Assembly (NCBI GenBank): GCA_037576195.1
Contig: JAQZDE010000012.1
Location: 361,001-425,000, forward strand
DNA from: Phytoseiulus persimilis
Lineage: Eukaryota > Arthropoda > Arachnida > Mesostigmata > Phytoseiidae
DNA length: 64,000 bases
Direction: 5' to 3'
The translations under genes were made by a program, and so were the position numbers. This document shows positions 25,902-38,000 of the stretch, piece after piece. The notes beneath the pieces were generated by a model. The model was not told the origin of the DNA. It worked only from the letters and a program-made list of their open reading frames with translations, and did not search any database. Each line of letters begins with the position of its first letter. Positions within the stretch are counted from its first letter, which is position 1.

Positions 25902-28130
25902 GCAAGGGACACAAGGGTAAAAACAAAAATGGAAAAGTTCGCGAATCAAGCGGGATATTGGGAAGGACATTCACCACCTAGAGCTTCTTTCTTCATCTCC
26001 TCCCTATTATTATTGTCCATCATTACTATTGTTCTGCTCTTTATGATGAATGAAGTTTCGACGCCTCTATCATATAGACTCGATATGATGGAAGACAACG
26101 AGAGAAAGTTCTTCGCACGTGGCCAGAGATGTTTGATCACGATTTGAGCAAGCATCGGCGGGACTTAAATCAAGATACTGAGCATAGTCGTCCAATGGGC
26201 TCAAACGCCCAAACACTTAGACCCCAGACAGAGAGAAGATAGGAAGCTACTGACATAGACTGAGCTCTAGTATCCGGATCTTGAACAGGTAAAGCGCTAG
26301 AACTCCCGATTCCGAATTAAGACGTCACTATAGTAGCAGCCACAGCTCCTAGACCCGTGAATGTTTTAGTTCGCTAGATTCCTTCCTAGGTAGCTATAAT
26401 CCAACACGCGAAACAAGCAAAGCCTAGCTAAGTATAAGTGCGGCAGAGTTACAATATCAATTAGTCTTAGCGCAGTTTAGTAACTGGAGTAAGGATGATA
26501 GAGATAGACCCGAAAACGCGCAAACTCGCTCGAACCCTAGAAAAGTTGATTCGCAGTGAGTGAAACGAACACAAGCCTTTCCCTGTTGAGCGATTTCTCT
26601 GATTTTTGCTCCTGAATAACGTACCAAGGATCTGAAGGGGCGAGTCCGAGACCGCAACCATTAGAGCGACAAATTTATCCGGATGTTTGCGAATCATCGT
26701 ACCGTGCACTGAGTGATGGGAAAAGATATCAGATCCGAACCCAAAGCCGGAGTGGCCGTCACTGCTGAAGAGACTTCGTTGGAAGCCGTTAGGCTTCCCC
26801 CGAGAATGAAGCTGATTAACTGAAACACACAAAAGTGAAAGCGTAGCAAACCGTCGTCGCCATCAGTTTCCACAACAAACATTAACGTCTTCTGGGAACA
26901 CGTTTACCTCTTTTTTAATCTTGTTGACCTGACCAACAGGAAGTCGCCACAAGAAATCTGTTAGCTGTACAGTCGGACTATCACGAAGTCAACACCACGA
27001 CAAACGAGATCGAATCGATGCGGAACCGAGTTCAGAATGATTTCCTCTCCGGACTCGATTTCTAACACGTTCGCTGTAACAACCATTCTGATATCCCCAA
27101 CCTTCTACAGTTTTGTAGAATACGGACCCCATCAATATCGTCCCCATCATCATTTCAGCATCCGACTCAGACAGTTTTCTTGATTCGACAAGCACATAGC
27201 GTCACGAGGCTTCCTTTACCTGTGCCACCGTTCCAAAGGTGTGAACTAGATCGTACTATGAGCGGTCACGGCGGACGATACTTATTTCTCGAAGACGATG
27301 CCCACTCTGAAGGGAGTAGAGTTTCCACTGATCGGAATGTCGTGGACCTCGGTCAGTTTAGCTCATGAACGGTTTCATATTTCTCAGTCAATCCTGCAAT
27401 CGATGGAGCAGGTTCTTTCTCGATCATGCGAGTCCCTCACCAGACGGTGCAGAGATCCCAGTGTTTCCGTACAGTCGTGATATCGTTCTATTTTGCGGGT
27501 CTCACCTCTCAGCTAAGTCAGCGTATTTTCGAGATGTTGTTGCGGAGTTTTCTATGTGCTAGTGGTTAAGGGGACAGTAAGGAATGTCGGCAGGTGAATC
27601 TAACGGGGTACAACGGACGGATGAGTTTCCCAAAGTTCAGAAGTTTTCTACCCCTTTTGGGTCCTTGTTAGTCTGAGTGGGTGAGTGAGGGAGAGAGGAC
27701 GCGAACGACCGAGAGGGAGTATGAATGAAGTGACTGATAGACGGATGTTTGATCGAAGGGTCGGATGGCTGGCCAAATCTACGGATTCACTGAGATTTTC
27801 ACACAATTAAACAAACGCCCCGAAACAATGTGTATAGTAAGTGTAGGAAACGACGGATAACGTACATACTTCAGGAGAAACTGATCGACGACAGGTCCGG
27901 TGAACGCCCCGAGAAGCTTTAAGACAAACGTAGGAACACACGACGTTGCTTCGATACCCTTCTCGTATCTCGGAAGACTCATTCAAAAGTGACCAAAACC
28001 TATTTTCCCCCTCCTCCTCGGCAATCATTCTAAGCTTGGTGGGACGAGAATACCCTGTGTCAATATGTTACATCGAGTTGACACTTTCTGCCCAACTACC
28101 TTCCAGCCTACCTACATACATACCTACCTT

Positions 28131-28155
28131 TCTCTCTCTCTCTCTCTCTCTCTCT
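28131..28155. repeat. (TC)n microsatellite
   Basis: Twenty-five uninterrupted bases of alternating T and C, preceded by short CTAC/CATA repeats. Confidence 0.95.
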
Positions 28156-28596
28156 GGATACTTTGAACGGAGACGAACTTTTCATCGATGCTGATTGACG
28201 AGTCCATTTACCGGTCGAGTCAACGCTAGCCAACACTTGAGTGAGCAACGATAGAGTCGAAGAACATCAAGGGTGGCAGTTGCGACAACAATTCACAAAC
28301 AACCAGCGTTTTCAAGTTGGTTAGAGAATCGGGTTTGGAATCGAGCTTCCCTTCCGACTGAACAGCTTCTTCTTTCCGAAACACCAGAAAGGTGTTCACT
28401 ATGCATACCGATTGTGATAAAAGAGTTCAAAACGAAGTGTCTCTGACGCCGCGACGGCCCTCCGACGCCCAACAACAACAAAATAACTTTAGATAAGGGG
28501 ACGAAAGTCTACGATTCTGTTGAGAAATAATTCAAGCTACCGATACTATAAAGACGATTTACTTCATGTGAAAGATCACTACATAGCATCATAGAA

Positions 28597-28616
28597 ATAT
28601 ATAAATATATATATAT
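28597..28616. repeat. AT dinucleotide-rich run
   Basis: Nearly perfect AT alternation with one AAA interruption, in an AT-rich neighbourhood. Confidence 0.85.
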
Positions 28617-31600
28617 GTGAACATACCAATATACATAAGGCAATGAGAATAGTTATTATGATAGCTGATGACCGAGACAGGTATCCTCCAATTACTAGTG
28701 AAAACCATGTCGAGAGGCAAACAATCAACAGAGCAGGGAGGGCTAGGGAGACAGCAATGGGGATCATATGAATGGGCCCATAACCAGGAGAACATCAGGG
28801 AACGAGGGCCAGAGCATCACAAATGAGAATCTAAGAATATTATTAGGCCTAAGCGTTGGCTTAACTATGTAGTTGAGAGCGAAACAGGTGGCTTACAGAA
28901 AGTAATGGTGTTGTTGAGCCCAACGGGATCGGTTCGAGTCCGAACGCATATGCAACTTTTGGAGAGCATATACTAGGAAAACAAACTTTGAGGAGTAGGT
29001 ACCTAGTCGATCAATGAGCAGAATATCTATTTCTTCGACAAACAAGCCTCTGAACCATTATTGCGAGGAAGCTCGAGACGGGGATAAATTTCTCACAGGA
29101 TCGCGGGTTGTGACGTCAACTTCGGTGAGATACAACGCATTGGCGTCAGCGACTCAGGGATGAACCTCTTTTCTTCCGATCGGTGTGACGTACACAGATG
29201 ATAGGTTCCTGGATATTGTACCCACTCCGAGCGGTTTTCCTCTTGGGAGTGTGTCCGTTGAACGGAGACAGTTCGGTAGATGTAATAGATAGTTCAATTC
29301 AGAACGATCGAGTGGAGTGAGATGAGAGAACCCTGTCTGGAACGACTGCCTTTAGTGGAGCCACTTGGATCATGGAAGCGTCGTCGCTGACCTGATGGTG
29401 CAATAAAAGAAGCACAGCCTGTGGGAGTTGAAGCCTCAAGTCGATTGGTGAGCGTGCACCGTCCCAAAATCCATGAGTCCGAGTTGACCCCGCGGAAATT
29501 CGGAGTCGACCACATTGTGCGACTGCATTTCCCCTGCTCTGATAGTACGGCAAGGTAACATTTGAAAAGTCTCTTAGTTTTAGGTATTCCCAGATAGGTG
29601 TGGCCTACCGAGCTCTGAAATTCGATGCCAAGCTTCCATTGAACCAAAGAGTCACCGGGAAGCACATCACGTTTTTCAAGAGGCCAAACGTGAACGATTC
29701 ATTATGTTTGTCTGTATTTAAGCGATTTGTTCATAATTTTTTCTGTATTATTGCTCTCATTAAATATCATGGTCATGAGATGACTGCTGCCTCCAGTTCA
29801 TCCCGTGCAGTGCGGCAGGGTTGATGCCGCACCATTTCCCTGATCATCAGACTCCGGAATCATCAAAGGTCTGAAGTTGACCACATCACTTGCAGGGATG
29901 CAAATCGAAAGACTTACACGTTGCAGAGTTCTGCAGGTGATGGTGCGGCATCGAGGACATGCTCCGTTCGCTGAAGTTTTCGAACTTGCAGCTCTTTTTC
30001 CTTGATGAACTGACCGACTGTGCGCTTAGCCGGAGGACAAATAGGCATGTGGAATGGCTCAATTTTTCTGTTCAATAATTATCGGAAGATAGGTGATTCT
30101 ATTGATCAGGACGCTTCTCATCTCAGTCATTCGGAAAAGTTGACCGGAGATCAGCGCAAAAGGCAGATACTTGTACGTAGTATGTGTAAGTGTTGGGGGT
30201 AATCCGCGTCTGTTGACAAGGCAAGCGTTCACTTATGATTGTTTCTAGTCTTGTGTATATCTGGGACAAAGTTTTTCTCCGCACGTTGGTCGCCAGGAGT
30301 TACATACGGAAGGAACCGGCGCAGGTTGGGAGCAAGGGCAACGAGAACAAAACGCGGAGATGGGTCATCCAGGGTGGGTTTCGCCCCAAGGTGTGAGCGT
30401 AGCTGTGGGAAACGAATTCGGGTGGAGGAGCTAATTCCAGTTTGGAATATTTGGGTACTTCGAATCCGGAGCCTAATTCGCTTTGCCCCAACGAATTCAA
30501 TTTTCGTACCGCCGCTCTAGGCTCAACCGGTCCGTTAGAGCAACTTTCAGTAATCTAGCAATCTCCGTAAATTTCATCGGTTAGAGCTATGGCTTCCTCC
30601 GGGTGAGTTCTGCTCGAGAAGATTGATCAGTTACTATCATAATTATATAATTTCGATAAGATACGAAAATCAATTGTATTAAGATTAGGATATTCCGTAG
30701 ATATTCGATAGTGATCACCACTAATTAAGGTAGAATATTCGGAAGAGTACGATTGAGCGGTGGCGTTTAGACATATCGAAACTATTCCACAATGAGAGCC
30801 TTTTTCTCACGAACCTCTCACACGAACAATGAGAAGAAGAGACCCCGTACTTTTCCAAGCGAGTTGGCGCGCATTCCGAAGAAACCTTTTCGAGCGTGAC
30901 ACTTTTCTTCTCCCCTTTTCAACTGAAGACGTGAACTCTACGACCGTGTGTTTGATGTTTTTCATAATTTTCTCAGAAACGGTTCCGATTGAGGGATCGT
31001 GATATGAAGCGTCATTCAAACTCGAAGAAGCTTTCAAGGCGCTACGAGCGGCTGAAGCGCGAGGACAAGTTCTGACCAAAGTTCTTGTCTGATGTTGGCT
31101 CTGTGATTTTTTAGAGAATTCTTTTTGAGGAACGTGCAACCCCAGGAGAGGAGTGCGACGAAAAACGATGATGAATATAGGAAAAGATTCAAGGAGTCGA
31201 GATTTCGCAATGCCTCAGCAAGAGAAAGAATGGATGATGAGAAGGAAAAATGATCAAACAACAACACAACCACTACTGATAAGGCAAATCCCCAATCGAT
31301 CGCAGAAGTTCGAAATTCGAAAGCAGTCCGTTTTGCGTGTCGCTGACTCCCGATTAGGAGCACATGATCATCGAACGAACCGAGCGGAAGACTAACGGGA
31401 GAGCTTGTCAGCCGGAATATCAAGTCGGTTACATACCCTTTTGAGCTCGGCAGACTTCGAGCAAAGATGTTCGCTCGTACCGCTCGGCTTGCATCGAAAC
31501 ATATTCGATAAGACCGCGGTGTATCGACTTCCGTATACAGACCATAGGGACTATGTTAGCTTTGTCAGCACTCAATCAATACGTCGAGGAAACAATCAAT

Positions 31601-32714
31601 CGGGAAATTGGTACGTAAAGAGGATAGCAGCAAGTAGCCTAGGTATGCCTAGGTACCTTCCGCGCTAGTTGGAGGTCTACTTTACCGCGAAAGATCGATA
31701 CTGTCTGTCCTGGTTGCGATCAGACTCAGTGTAGGTAAACTAGACCAGCGAAAACGAGAACCGACGAAAAACGAAAAGTCGAAACGATTCCTCCGTGACG
31801 CTCCACTTGACATGTCCTCTACTCTTCGTTCGGTCCGATCGGATAGCGAGTGCATCATGAGTCATGGTGGCAGGCGCTTCTTAACATCGATCCTGGAAGA
31901 TCAGTGATCATGCCTGGATGATTCGGTCGGAAATTCGAAGTAGGAAACGGTGGGATACGGCAATCACTAATCACACAATAGATGCGATGGGAACTAACGA
32001 GCTTTGGTAGATACTGAAGTTAGAGGGTTGGTACAAAATGCTGCTATCCAGGTAAGAAGGTATTCTAGGCAGATTCTCATTGGTGCCGATTGTGCTGAGA
32101 TGATAACAGAGAGAAAATTAAGATCCGATCGATTCGAGTCGAGCGCTAACACCTGAATTCAAAACAGAAAAATGATACTAAAGGCGGTGAACCCTCTTCG
32201 AAGTTGATTATTACCGGCCATCGATCAACGTTAACTGCAACAACAACAAATCCAAGCATGAGAATCAATATCGGAACCTCCAACAAACTCCACAGATTCG
32301 AGGATGTCATTTCAAAAACACAGTTCAAATTCCACGATTGCTGATAATTTTTCCCTCCATCTCTTCCGGCCGTCCGAGGCCATGCCAGTTACAGTGAGAA
32401 GTTTTCATACACCATTCGAGGTGATGGTGACGAATTCGGATACTCCTAGATCTCAATGGAAGTTCCTCGGTGGGACGCCGGCCTCCAAGGACACTCAAGG
32501 GAAACGAGAAGAAAGTCAGTCGCTACCGAAAACTCAAGAAGTCTGCCTGCCGTTTCGACATTGTCTCACTCCTCGCCCGTCCGCTCGCTCAATCCAAGAT
32601 TTTCCAGAGAAATCAGTTGAAGGAGATATAATTTCATACAAGGCACAAGTTTCTGACAATATTTAATCCTTCAACTCTCTGGAAATATTTGCACTCCGAT
32701 ACTTCCGCCTACAG

Positions 32715-33244
32715 CCTTTGAGAGACAGCTCTGGAATAATTCCATCGATGAGAATGTTACCGATCGAACCGGACTTTGAGGATGAACTTCCCGCTGCACA
32801 CGACTTGGTGTAATAGGTGATGACAACTTTGCATTACTAACCAGTACCTTTGGTACGGATGCGGCGGGCGCGGGAGAGACCATTGTCATCTTGTTTCAAG
32901 CAGTAGTTCAGGAAAAACATTCAGAATCGAGATGAAGTCATTGAGCACATCAAAGCAGAACTGGGAGCGACGAATCGACCAGCTCTCCTGAGGGAAACGT
33001 CCCCACAAGGGCAGGCGGTGTCATCGAGGAACCTATCAAGCATCCATCAAGAATTTTTAAGGGAAACCTGGATGAAAGACGAGTGAAACAATAAACTTTT
33101 CAGTACATCAAACACAACATCAGAGGCACCGTTCTGGTGCCCTTTCAGGCCAATCCGCAGGTGAATGATTCATACAAACAAGATAGTTTTTTACCACAGG
33201 GTTTACAACCGCGAAAACTCTCAGCCAAATCACCATTTACATAA
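32715..33244 (+). CDS. Candidate 3' end of an unrecognised small + strand gene
   Basis: Three segments join in phase 0: 32715-32807 (after a good acceptor CCGCCTACAG), 32925-33017 and 33104-33244 (after CTTTTCAG), ending at TAA. The reading includes PIEPDFEDELPAAHDL, NRDEVIEHIKAELGATNRP and YIKHNIRGTVLVPFQANPQ, all with coding-like composition, and ends SAKSPFT. The two donors (G|GTGTAA and G|GTGTCA) are weak, which is the main doubt. The 5' part was not found; a preceding frame at about 32380-32430 containing EAMPVT is one option. I know no family with these motifs. Two AATAAA signals follow at 33445 and 33456, which fits a gene ending here. Confidence 0.4.
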
Positions 33245-33444
33245 ATACAATTATTGCTATTATTATAGGCAGTATGGAGATACGGTGGATAATAATAATG
33301 ATAATTAATTCAAACTTTGAAACCTACAATAACAAAGAAACAAACGTCGCTAGGTAGGTTCAAATTGAGAGACGACGGGTCGTTGACGCCCTCGTCTTTG
33401 AGCAATTCAGATGATTGTTAGGTATTTATTAAATTTGTAAGGAA

Positions 33445-33461
33445 AATAAAACCGGAATAAA
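33445..33461 (+). promoter_or_regulatory. Tandem poly(A) signals
   Basis: AATAAA occurs at 33445-33450 and again at 33456-33461, about 200 bases after the TAA of the candidate + strand gene, in AT-rich sequence typical of a 3' UTR. Confidence 0.45.
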
Positions 33462-34580
33462 GTTGCGTTTTCTGCAAGAAGCAAGAACGAATTCTCTCTC
33501 TCTCTCGCTTGTAATAGAATCGGCTCTTCCGGCCGAGGAAACAGACGGGCTCGACAAGTTCCGCTGATCACATCTCAAATGATCACTCGGACATCTCTCA
33601 CAGATACTTTGAAAAACCTGATGCCGGTCAGATGTGTCATGGAAGATAAGTCAAATGGAATCGGCGCCCCGACGATGAAGGCACGGTTCCAAACAATGGC
33701 TCACGGGGTTTCGCGTCATTTTTTCTCCGACATGAGCGTTCTGATGCAAATGAGCTGAGCCCGGGAATGAAGCATTCGAAATTCCTAAAGCCGTAAACCT
33801 TCGTGCACACAGCGCCTCAGGCTAGCCATGTTGTGGCCATCGCGCAGCTGCTTTGCAAATATTCTGCCAAGGCGATTTTCCTTGTGGCCTCTTGCGAAAC
33901 ACATTGACGGAATCAACCAACTAACCGGTCACCTGAATCCAAATAGTTCAGTCTTAACGAGAAGGGGGTGGAAGTTTGACTACAGTGTGCTCTGGAAGTT
34001 CGCGACAATATTTTCCTTCGATTTTTCTCAACGCAATGGGTTCATGTCGATCAAACATCACCCGATTCAGCGATCGAGAATCCTCCTATCTACGCAGGCC
34101 GCTGTGGCGTTCCGCATCGGACTCTATTGACATGGATCTTGTTGTCTAGAATGAGATCCCCCATGCAACCGGGATGAGTTCCAGCGAACTTTATTGAACG
34201 ACATGTTTTCGCATGTACAGTTTCGGGGAGACGACTCTCCGTCATCCACCGGAAGGCGGAACTCAATCGCGACTCCGGGACTGTCTATTCTTCCGGAAAG
34301 ATCAAACATCGGCTTCCGTCTGTATCACAATTACGGCCACTGGAAGCTCTCTTATTCTCCGCTCTCTCACGCACACAACTGTCCACTCAGCACTTCTTCC
34401 GATTGCAGCGGCTCTCGATTCATAGTTCGTGGCACTCCCTCGAATCCACATGAGACGCAACGTGTGTCCTGCTTATAAATATCTGAGCACAACAGATTAA
34501 ATACAGAGACTTGATTGAACTTGTTGGAACTTGCAACAAAGTAACTCCGCGCAGAGCTTGCGGCTCTCCGAAGAGCGGGT
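33462..34580. other. No gene recognised
   Basis: Contains a short TC run near 33494-33508. Towards its right end lies sequence downstream of the minus-strand secreted-protein gene, including a minus-strand AATAAA at about 34190. Open frames up to 100 codons overlap on both strands without motifs. Confidence 0.3.
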
Positions 34581-35042
34581 TCACCCGAGGAGCGGTGCCG
34601 GCGGGAAACCGAATCGCATAACGGCGTTCGGTGTGTGGACGTGGTGCAACCCAGGTATTGTCGGTCTCCGAGGTACAGGTAGCACAGATGATAGAGGACG
34701 AAAATGCAAAAGCGGTTGAACGAAAGGAGATTGACTTCCATGATAAGGTTGGGCCAGGACCACGTTCGGGAGAACAACGCGAGGATTGTGCAAGACTGGC
34801 ACAACCTGGGCAGCAGGCGCTGCGAACTGGACTCCCGGTGCCGCCGGTATCGAGTGCAGGTGTTGATGCGAGCGAACGAAAGGAACCACGAGGCTTTTGT
34901 GCAAAATTGCGGGGGGCGGAGACGGGGTCACGATTGGGAAAGCATGGTGCACTGGAGCTGTCGGGCTCAAGGGTCCCAGGCCATCGAAAAAAACTCCCGA
35001 CGCTTGGGTAGAGCTCAGAAAGGAGATGAAGATGAGGAACAT
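34581..35042 (-). CDS. Small secreted Pro/His/Val-rich protein, possibly cuticle-associated
   Basis: A single minus-strand frame of 153 residues opens with a clear signal peptide (MFLIFISFLSSTQA, likely cleaved before SG). The mature part is low in charge and rich in Pro, His, Val and Ala, with blocks such as HAFPIVTPSPPPAI, QVVPVLHNPRVVLP and FVQPLLHFRP. It has no Cys and no chitin-binding R&R consensus. This composition is typical of arthropod cuticular or other extracellular structural proteins; the link to cuticle is inference. The ATG at 35042-35040 is the first in frame; a TTG 33 bases upstream would only extend the N-terminus. A short 5' exon is possible. The + strand frames across it have no such features. 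Confidence 0.55.
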   Translation of the reverse strand: MFLIFISFLSSTQASGVFFDGLGPLSPTAPVHHAFPIVTPSPPPAILHKSLVVPFVRSHQHLHSIPAAPGVQFAAPAAQVVPVLHNPRVVLPNVVLAQPYHGSQSPFVQPLLHFRPLSSVLPVPRRPTIPGLHHVHTPNAVMRFGFPPAPLLG

Positions 35043-38000
35043 CTTGGCTACCAAAATGAAGTTATGACTCCACAAGCAATCAGCAGCCGTCGGCCGAAAG
35101 GGGGCAAGGGACGCCAGAGAGGATTTCAGCCTGTGGGCATCGCGGGTGGGATGTAAAGTGGACGACCCGTCGATCGACGAACCGACCGTTTCGCCGAGTC
35201 AGGTTAATGGCTCATACGGCGCTGAAGGGTGCCATCGAAAGGCTCCACAGAAACAGGCGGAAAAATCGGGCCAAATCTTGGTTCGATCCGTTTCATCTCT
35301 ACACCCACAGAATGGGAAGTTGATGGTTTTCGTTGGGGCCTTGTCAATTGATCGATGCGCAACCCACCCAAGGAACGGCCATCGAGCTCGTTGCCGTCAA
35401 AAGTGACCGAAATCAGGGAGGATCCTTAAGCATACCAATCATCGCTGAACGACATCTTCCTCTGTTTTCTTGCGCAAAGATCCGAGACAGCAGCTGCAGA
35501 TGTGATTCTGACAGTCCCCAACATGTTGGCGATCGACGGCTTTCATTGTTCTACGTCCTCGATCATCGTCTCATAGTCAGTCGAAATCCTGTCTCGCCGA
35601 GTCTTGCTCGCGGGCGGACGAGCTGGGAGAAAACCTTAACTGCAGTTTTCCTAATGCACGCCTGCGACAATCCTGTATCACGGGCGATGCACCACAGTGC
35701 GGGGGACTTCCTTCCCAGCCGGATGTGCCAGATTCGATGCTTGTAACGGACTAACATCTCGGTCACCGACATGACAAACGCCCCAGCTTCGGATTACGTC
35801 CGTGATAGCAAAGTCCAGCTCCCTTCAGACGTATGAATCACAGCTATACGAAGTACCGGCGTTCCAGAGTAGGTGTGAGCGAAGTCTTTCTCAAGAAGAA
35901 GTTTTTCTTTATCGGTATTAGCCATCAAGATACTTCGACCCCAAGACATTCCGGTTCGTTGACACCTCAGCTGCAAAACTTCCGGCCCAACGATAGCAGG
36001 ATCGCGTCATAATCGTAACCCCCCATTCTCCATGGTGGCTTGCTTTGAAAAAGAGCGTCACCGTGTATGTACCAGTATAAGAGCATGCTCATCAATAGTT
36101 CAGCCTTCCGGAGACTGCTGTCCGATTGACTGCTCCTATCTGGCTCAATGCAACCGGAGGGTGATTTTCAAATTTCTGAACGTACCCGAACAGTCAACCA
36201 AGCGTTCGGTCGCTCATTTGGAGTAGTCTTTGTATCCACTCCCGGAGGACTGTTTTCGAGACGGATGGAATTGATTTATTGAGCATGTTTTCGTACTTCT
36301 CCGGTACTTTTCGGTGAATTGGAGTTGACTTCCGGCGCGTTGGCCGATGACGTTTCATGGTTTCCTGCAACGAACCATTTCCAGCATCGTCAGCGGCGAT
36401 ACCCTCCGAATATCGCTGCATCATCGAGCGTGTGATCCTGAGCAGCTGGGGATGATGCTCGACACCTCAATCGAACAGCTCGCGGAGAGCGTCTTACCCT
36501 TCGATGGAAAGCGGCTGTGCCCTACGTACTCGCTCGTCGAGCATGTGGTTTTCACGCTATCCTGTTGGGGTTTTCAAATAGACGCTGCTCTCCTGTTGTA
36601 CAGTCCTCCTGAGCAGTGCTCTTCAACTAGATCCTCTCCTGTGTTGGAATGGATACTGTATCTTCACTCGAAGAGGATTTGAAGAAATTCCGGCGCCTGC
36701 GCCTGCATGGATTTTATCTATCTAAACCGTGAAAACATCCATGAAAAGGTGCCCATGGGGGATCATGCGATGTGTCATGCACAGATGAGTGCCACGATCC
36801 AGGGCCGAAATGTCCGGATCCGAGATATTTGGGGTGGATAAGTTCTGAGGACGAAAAGGCTTTGAGCCGAAATTTGGTGTGGCCGAAATGTTTTGGGGCC
36901 AGAAGGTCCGGTCCGAAATGTCACGTACCGTGAAGATTCGGCTCCTCGACTCATTCCGGAGAGAGGAGCGGAGGCGGTTCCCGTATCAGGTTTTTTCTCT
37001 TCGTGTTCCGCGGCGGAAGAGCGTGACTAGTATCCTTTTCTGAGGTACCGCCTACGACTCCTTGAAATGCGCAAATGACTTCTCGGTACTGGAATCTGCA
37101 TGTTATGCCACTCGAGTCCACAGTGATGAGTATCATAGAGTCGGTATCAGCTCCTCCAATGTTTGCTGGCTCGCTCACCAATCATTTGACCACTCACAGT
37201 GAGAAGCCGTTTACAATCCGCATGGCAGATCACCGCGTCCGAATCCAGCATCGCGGACGCTCCACCCGGGAATCCAACAATAATCGGGAAAATATTGTTG
37301 CCGATCTCGAAACATTCCGCACAAGTCGGGTTGAAACTGTCGTCCGATCAAGCTCAGTTTTTCGTCGATAGTTGCGACCCTCGAACAGAAGATAGCAGGC
37401 GCCGATTCGATCCTGTCCACGACCCTAGGCATGGATTTTCCAGCTACTGTGGTGAGCTTCTTCAAGTCGGGGCTTCTTGGGAAAAAAAAACGATCGAACG
37501 ATAAATCATTCAATGGAACCCTGGGGTTTCCACCCTGAGCACACACATTTCTCAGCGAGCCTCGTGTTCATCGGTTGAAAGCGGCCTCGTTCTTGACGAA
37601 TGATTTTCATGTTTGTCTTTTGTCTACGCTCATGCCGGCACCGGTGTATCCTCAACTTACCTGGCACAAAGAAAGAAAAAAAAAATCGGTCGCAAAATCG
37701 CTTCCCTCATGCATCATTTTCAAGCCAAGGAGGGTGGTCACCTGCTGTAGGTGCAGTTCTTTGAAACAGAAAACATTGCCGAAGGCGACCGTGGATGAGG
37801 ATTACAAAGTGATGAATCTGTCCGTCCACCACTGTTGCAAACGATCGATAATTTCCGAAGGATCTACGCGGGCATTTGCTGATACAATCCCGGCTCACAA
37901 CACAGGCTCCAGCAACGAATCGAATCGATGACAAGGACAAATAAGTATTTCCATGGAGCCTGCGATCGTTGGATGGGGATCCCGGGTGAGCAAAGAACCG

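Larger units (their letters stand above)
25902..32714. other. Long non-coding stretch between transportin-1 and the next candidate gene
   Basis: This should start with the transportin 3' UTR. It contains a (TC)n run at 28131-28155 and a TA-rich run at 28597-28616. Several open frames on both strands have partly coding-like composition: minus near 26700-26880, minus near 29300-29550, and a minus-strand hydrophobic 62-codon frame at 28579-28767. None has supporting splice sites plus a recognisable motif. Confidence 0.35.

Noticed and set aside
28870..28960. tRNA-like element: a GGTTCGAGTCC box and a hairpin with a GAG loop
   Set aside because: The B-box and an anticodon-like stem-loop are present, but the 5' sequence does not pair to make a 7 bp acceptor stem and the T-stem has a mismatch.
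33161..33199. A 39 bp GT...AG segment in the candidate + strand gene
   Set aside because: It is too short for a typical intron and reads through in frame without a stop, so I kept it as coding.
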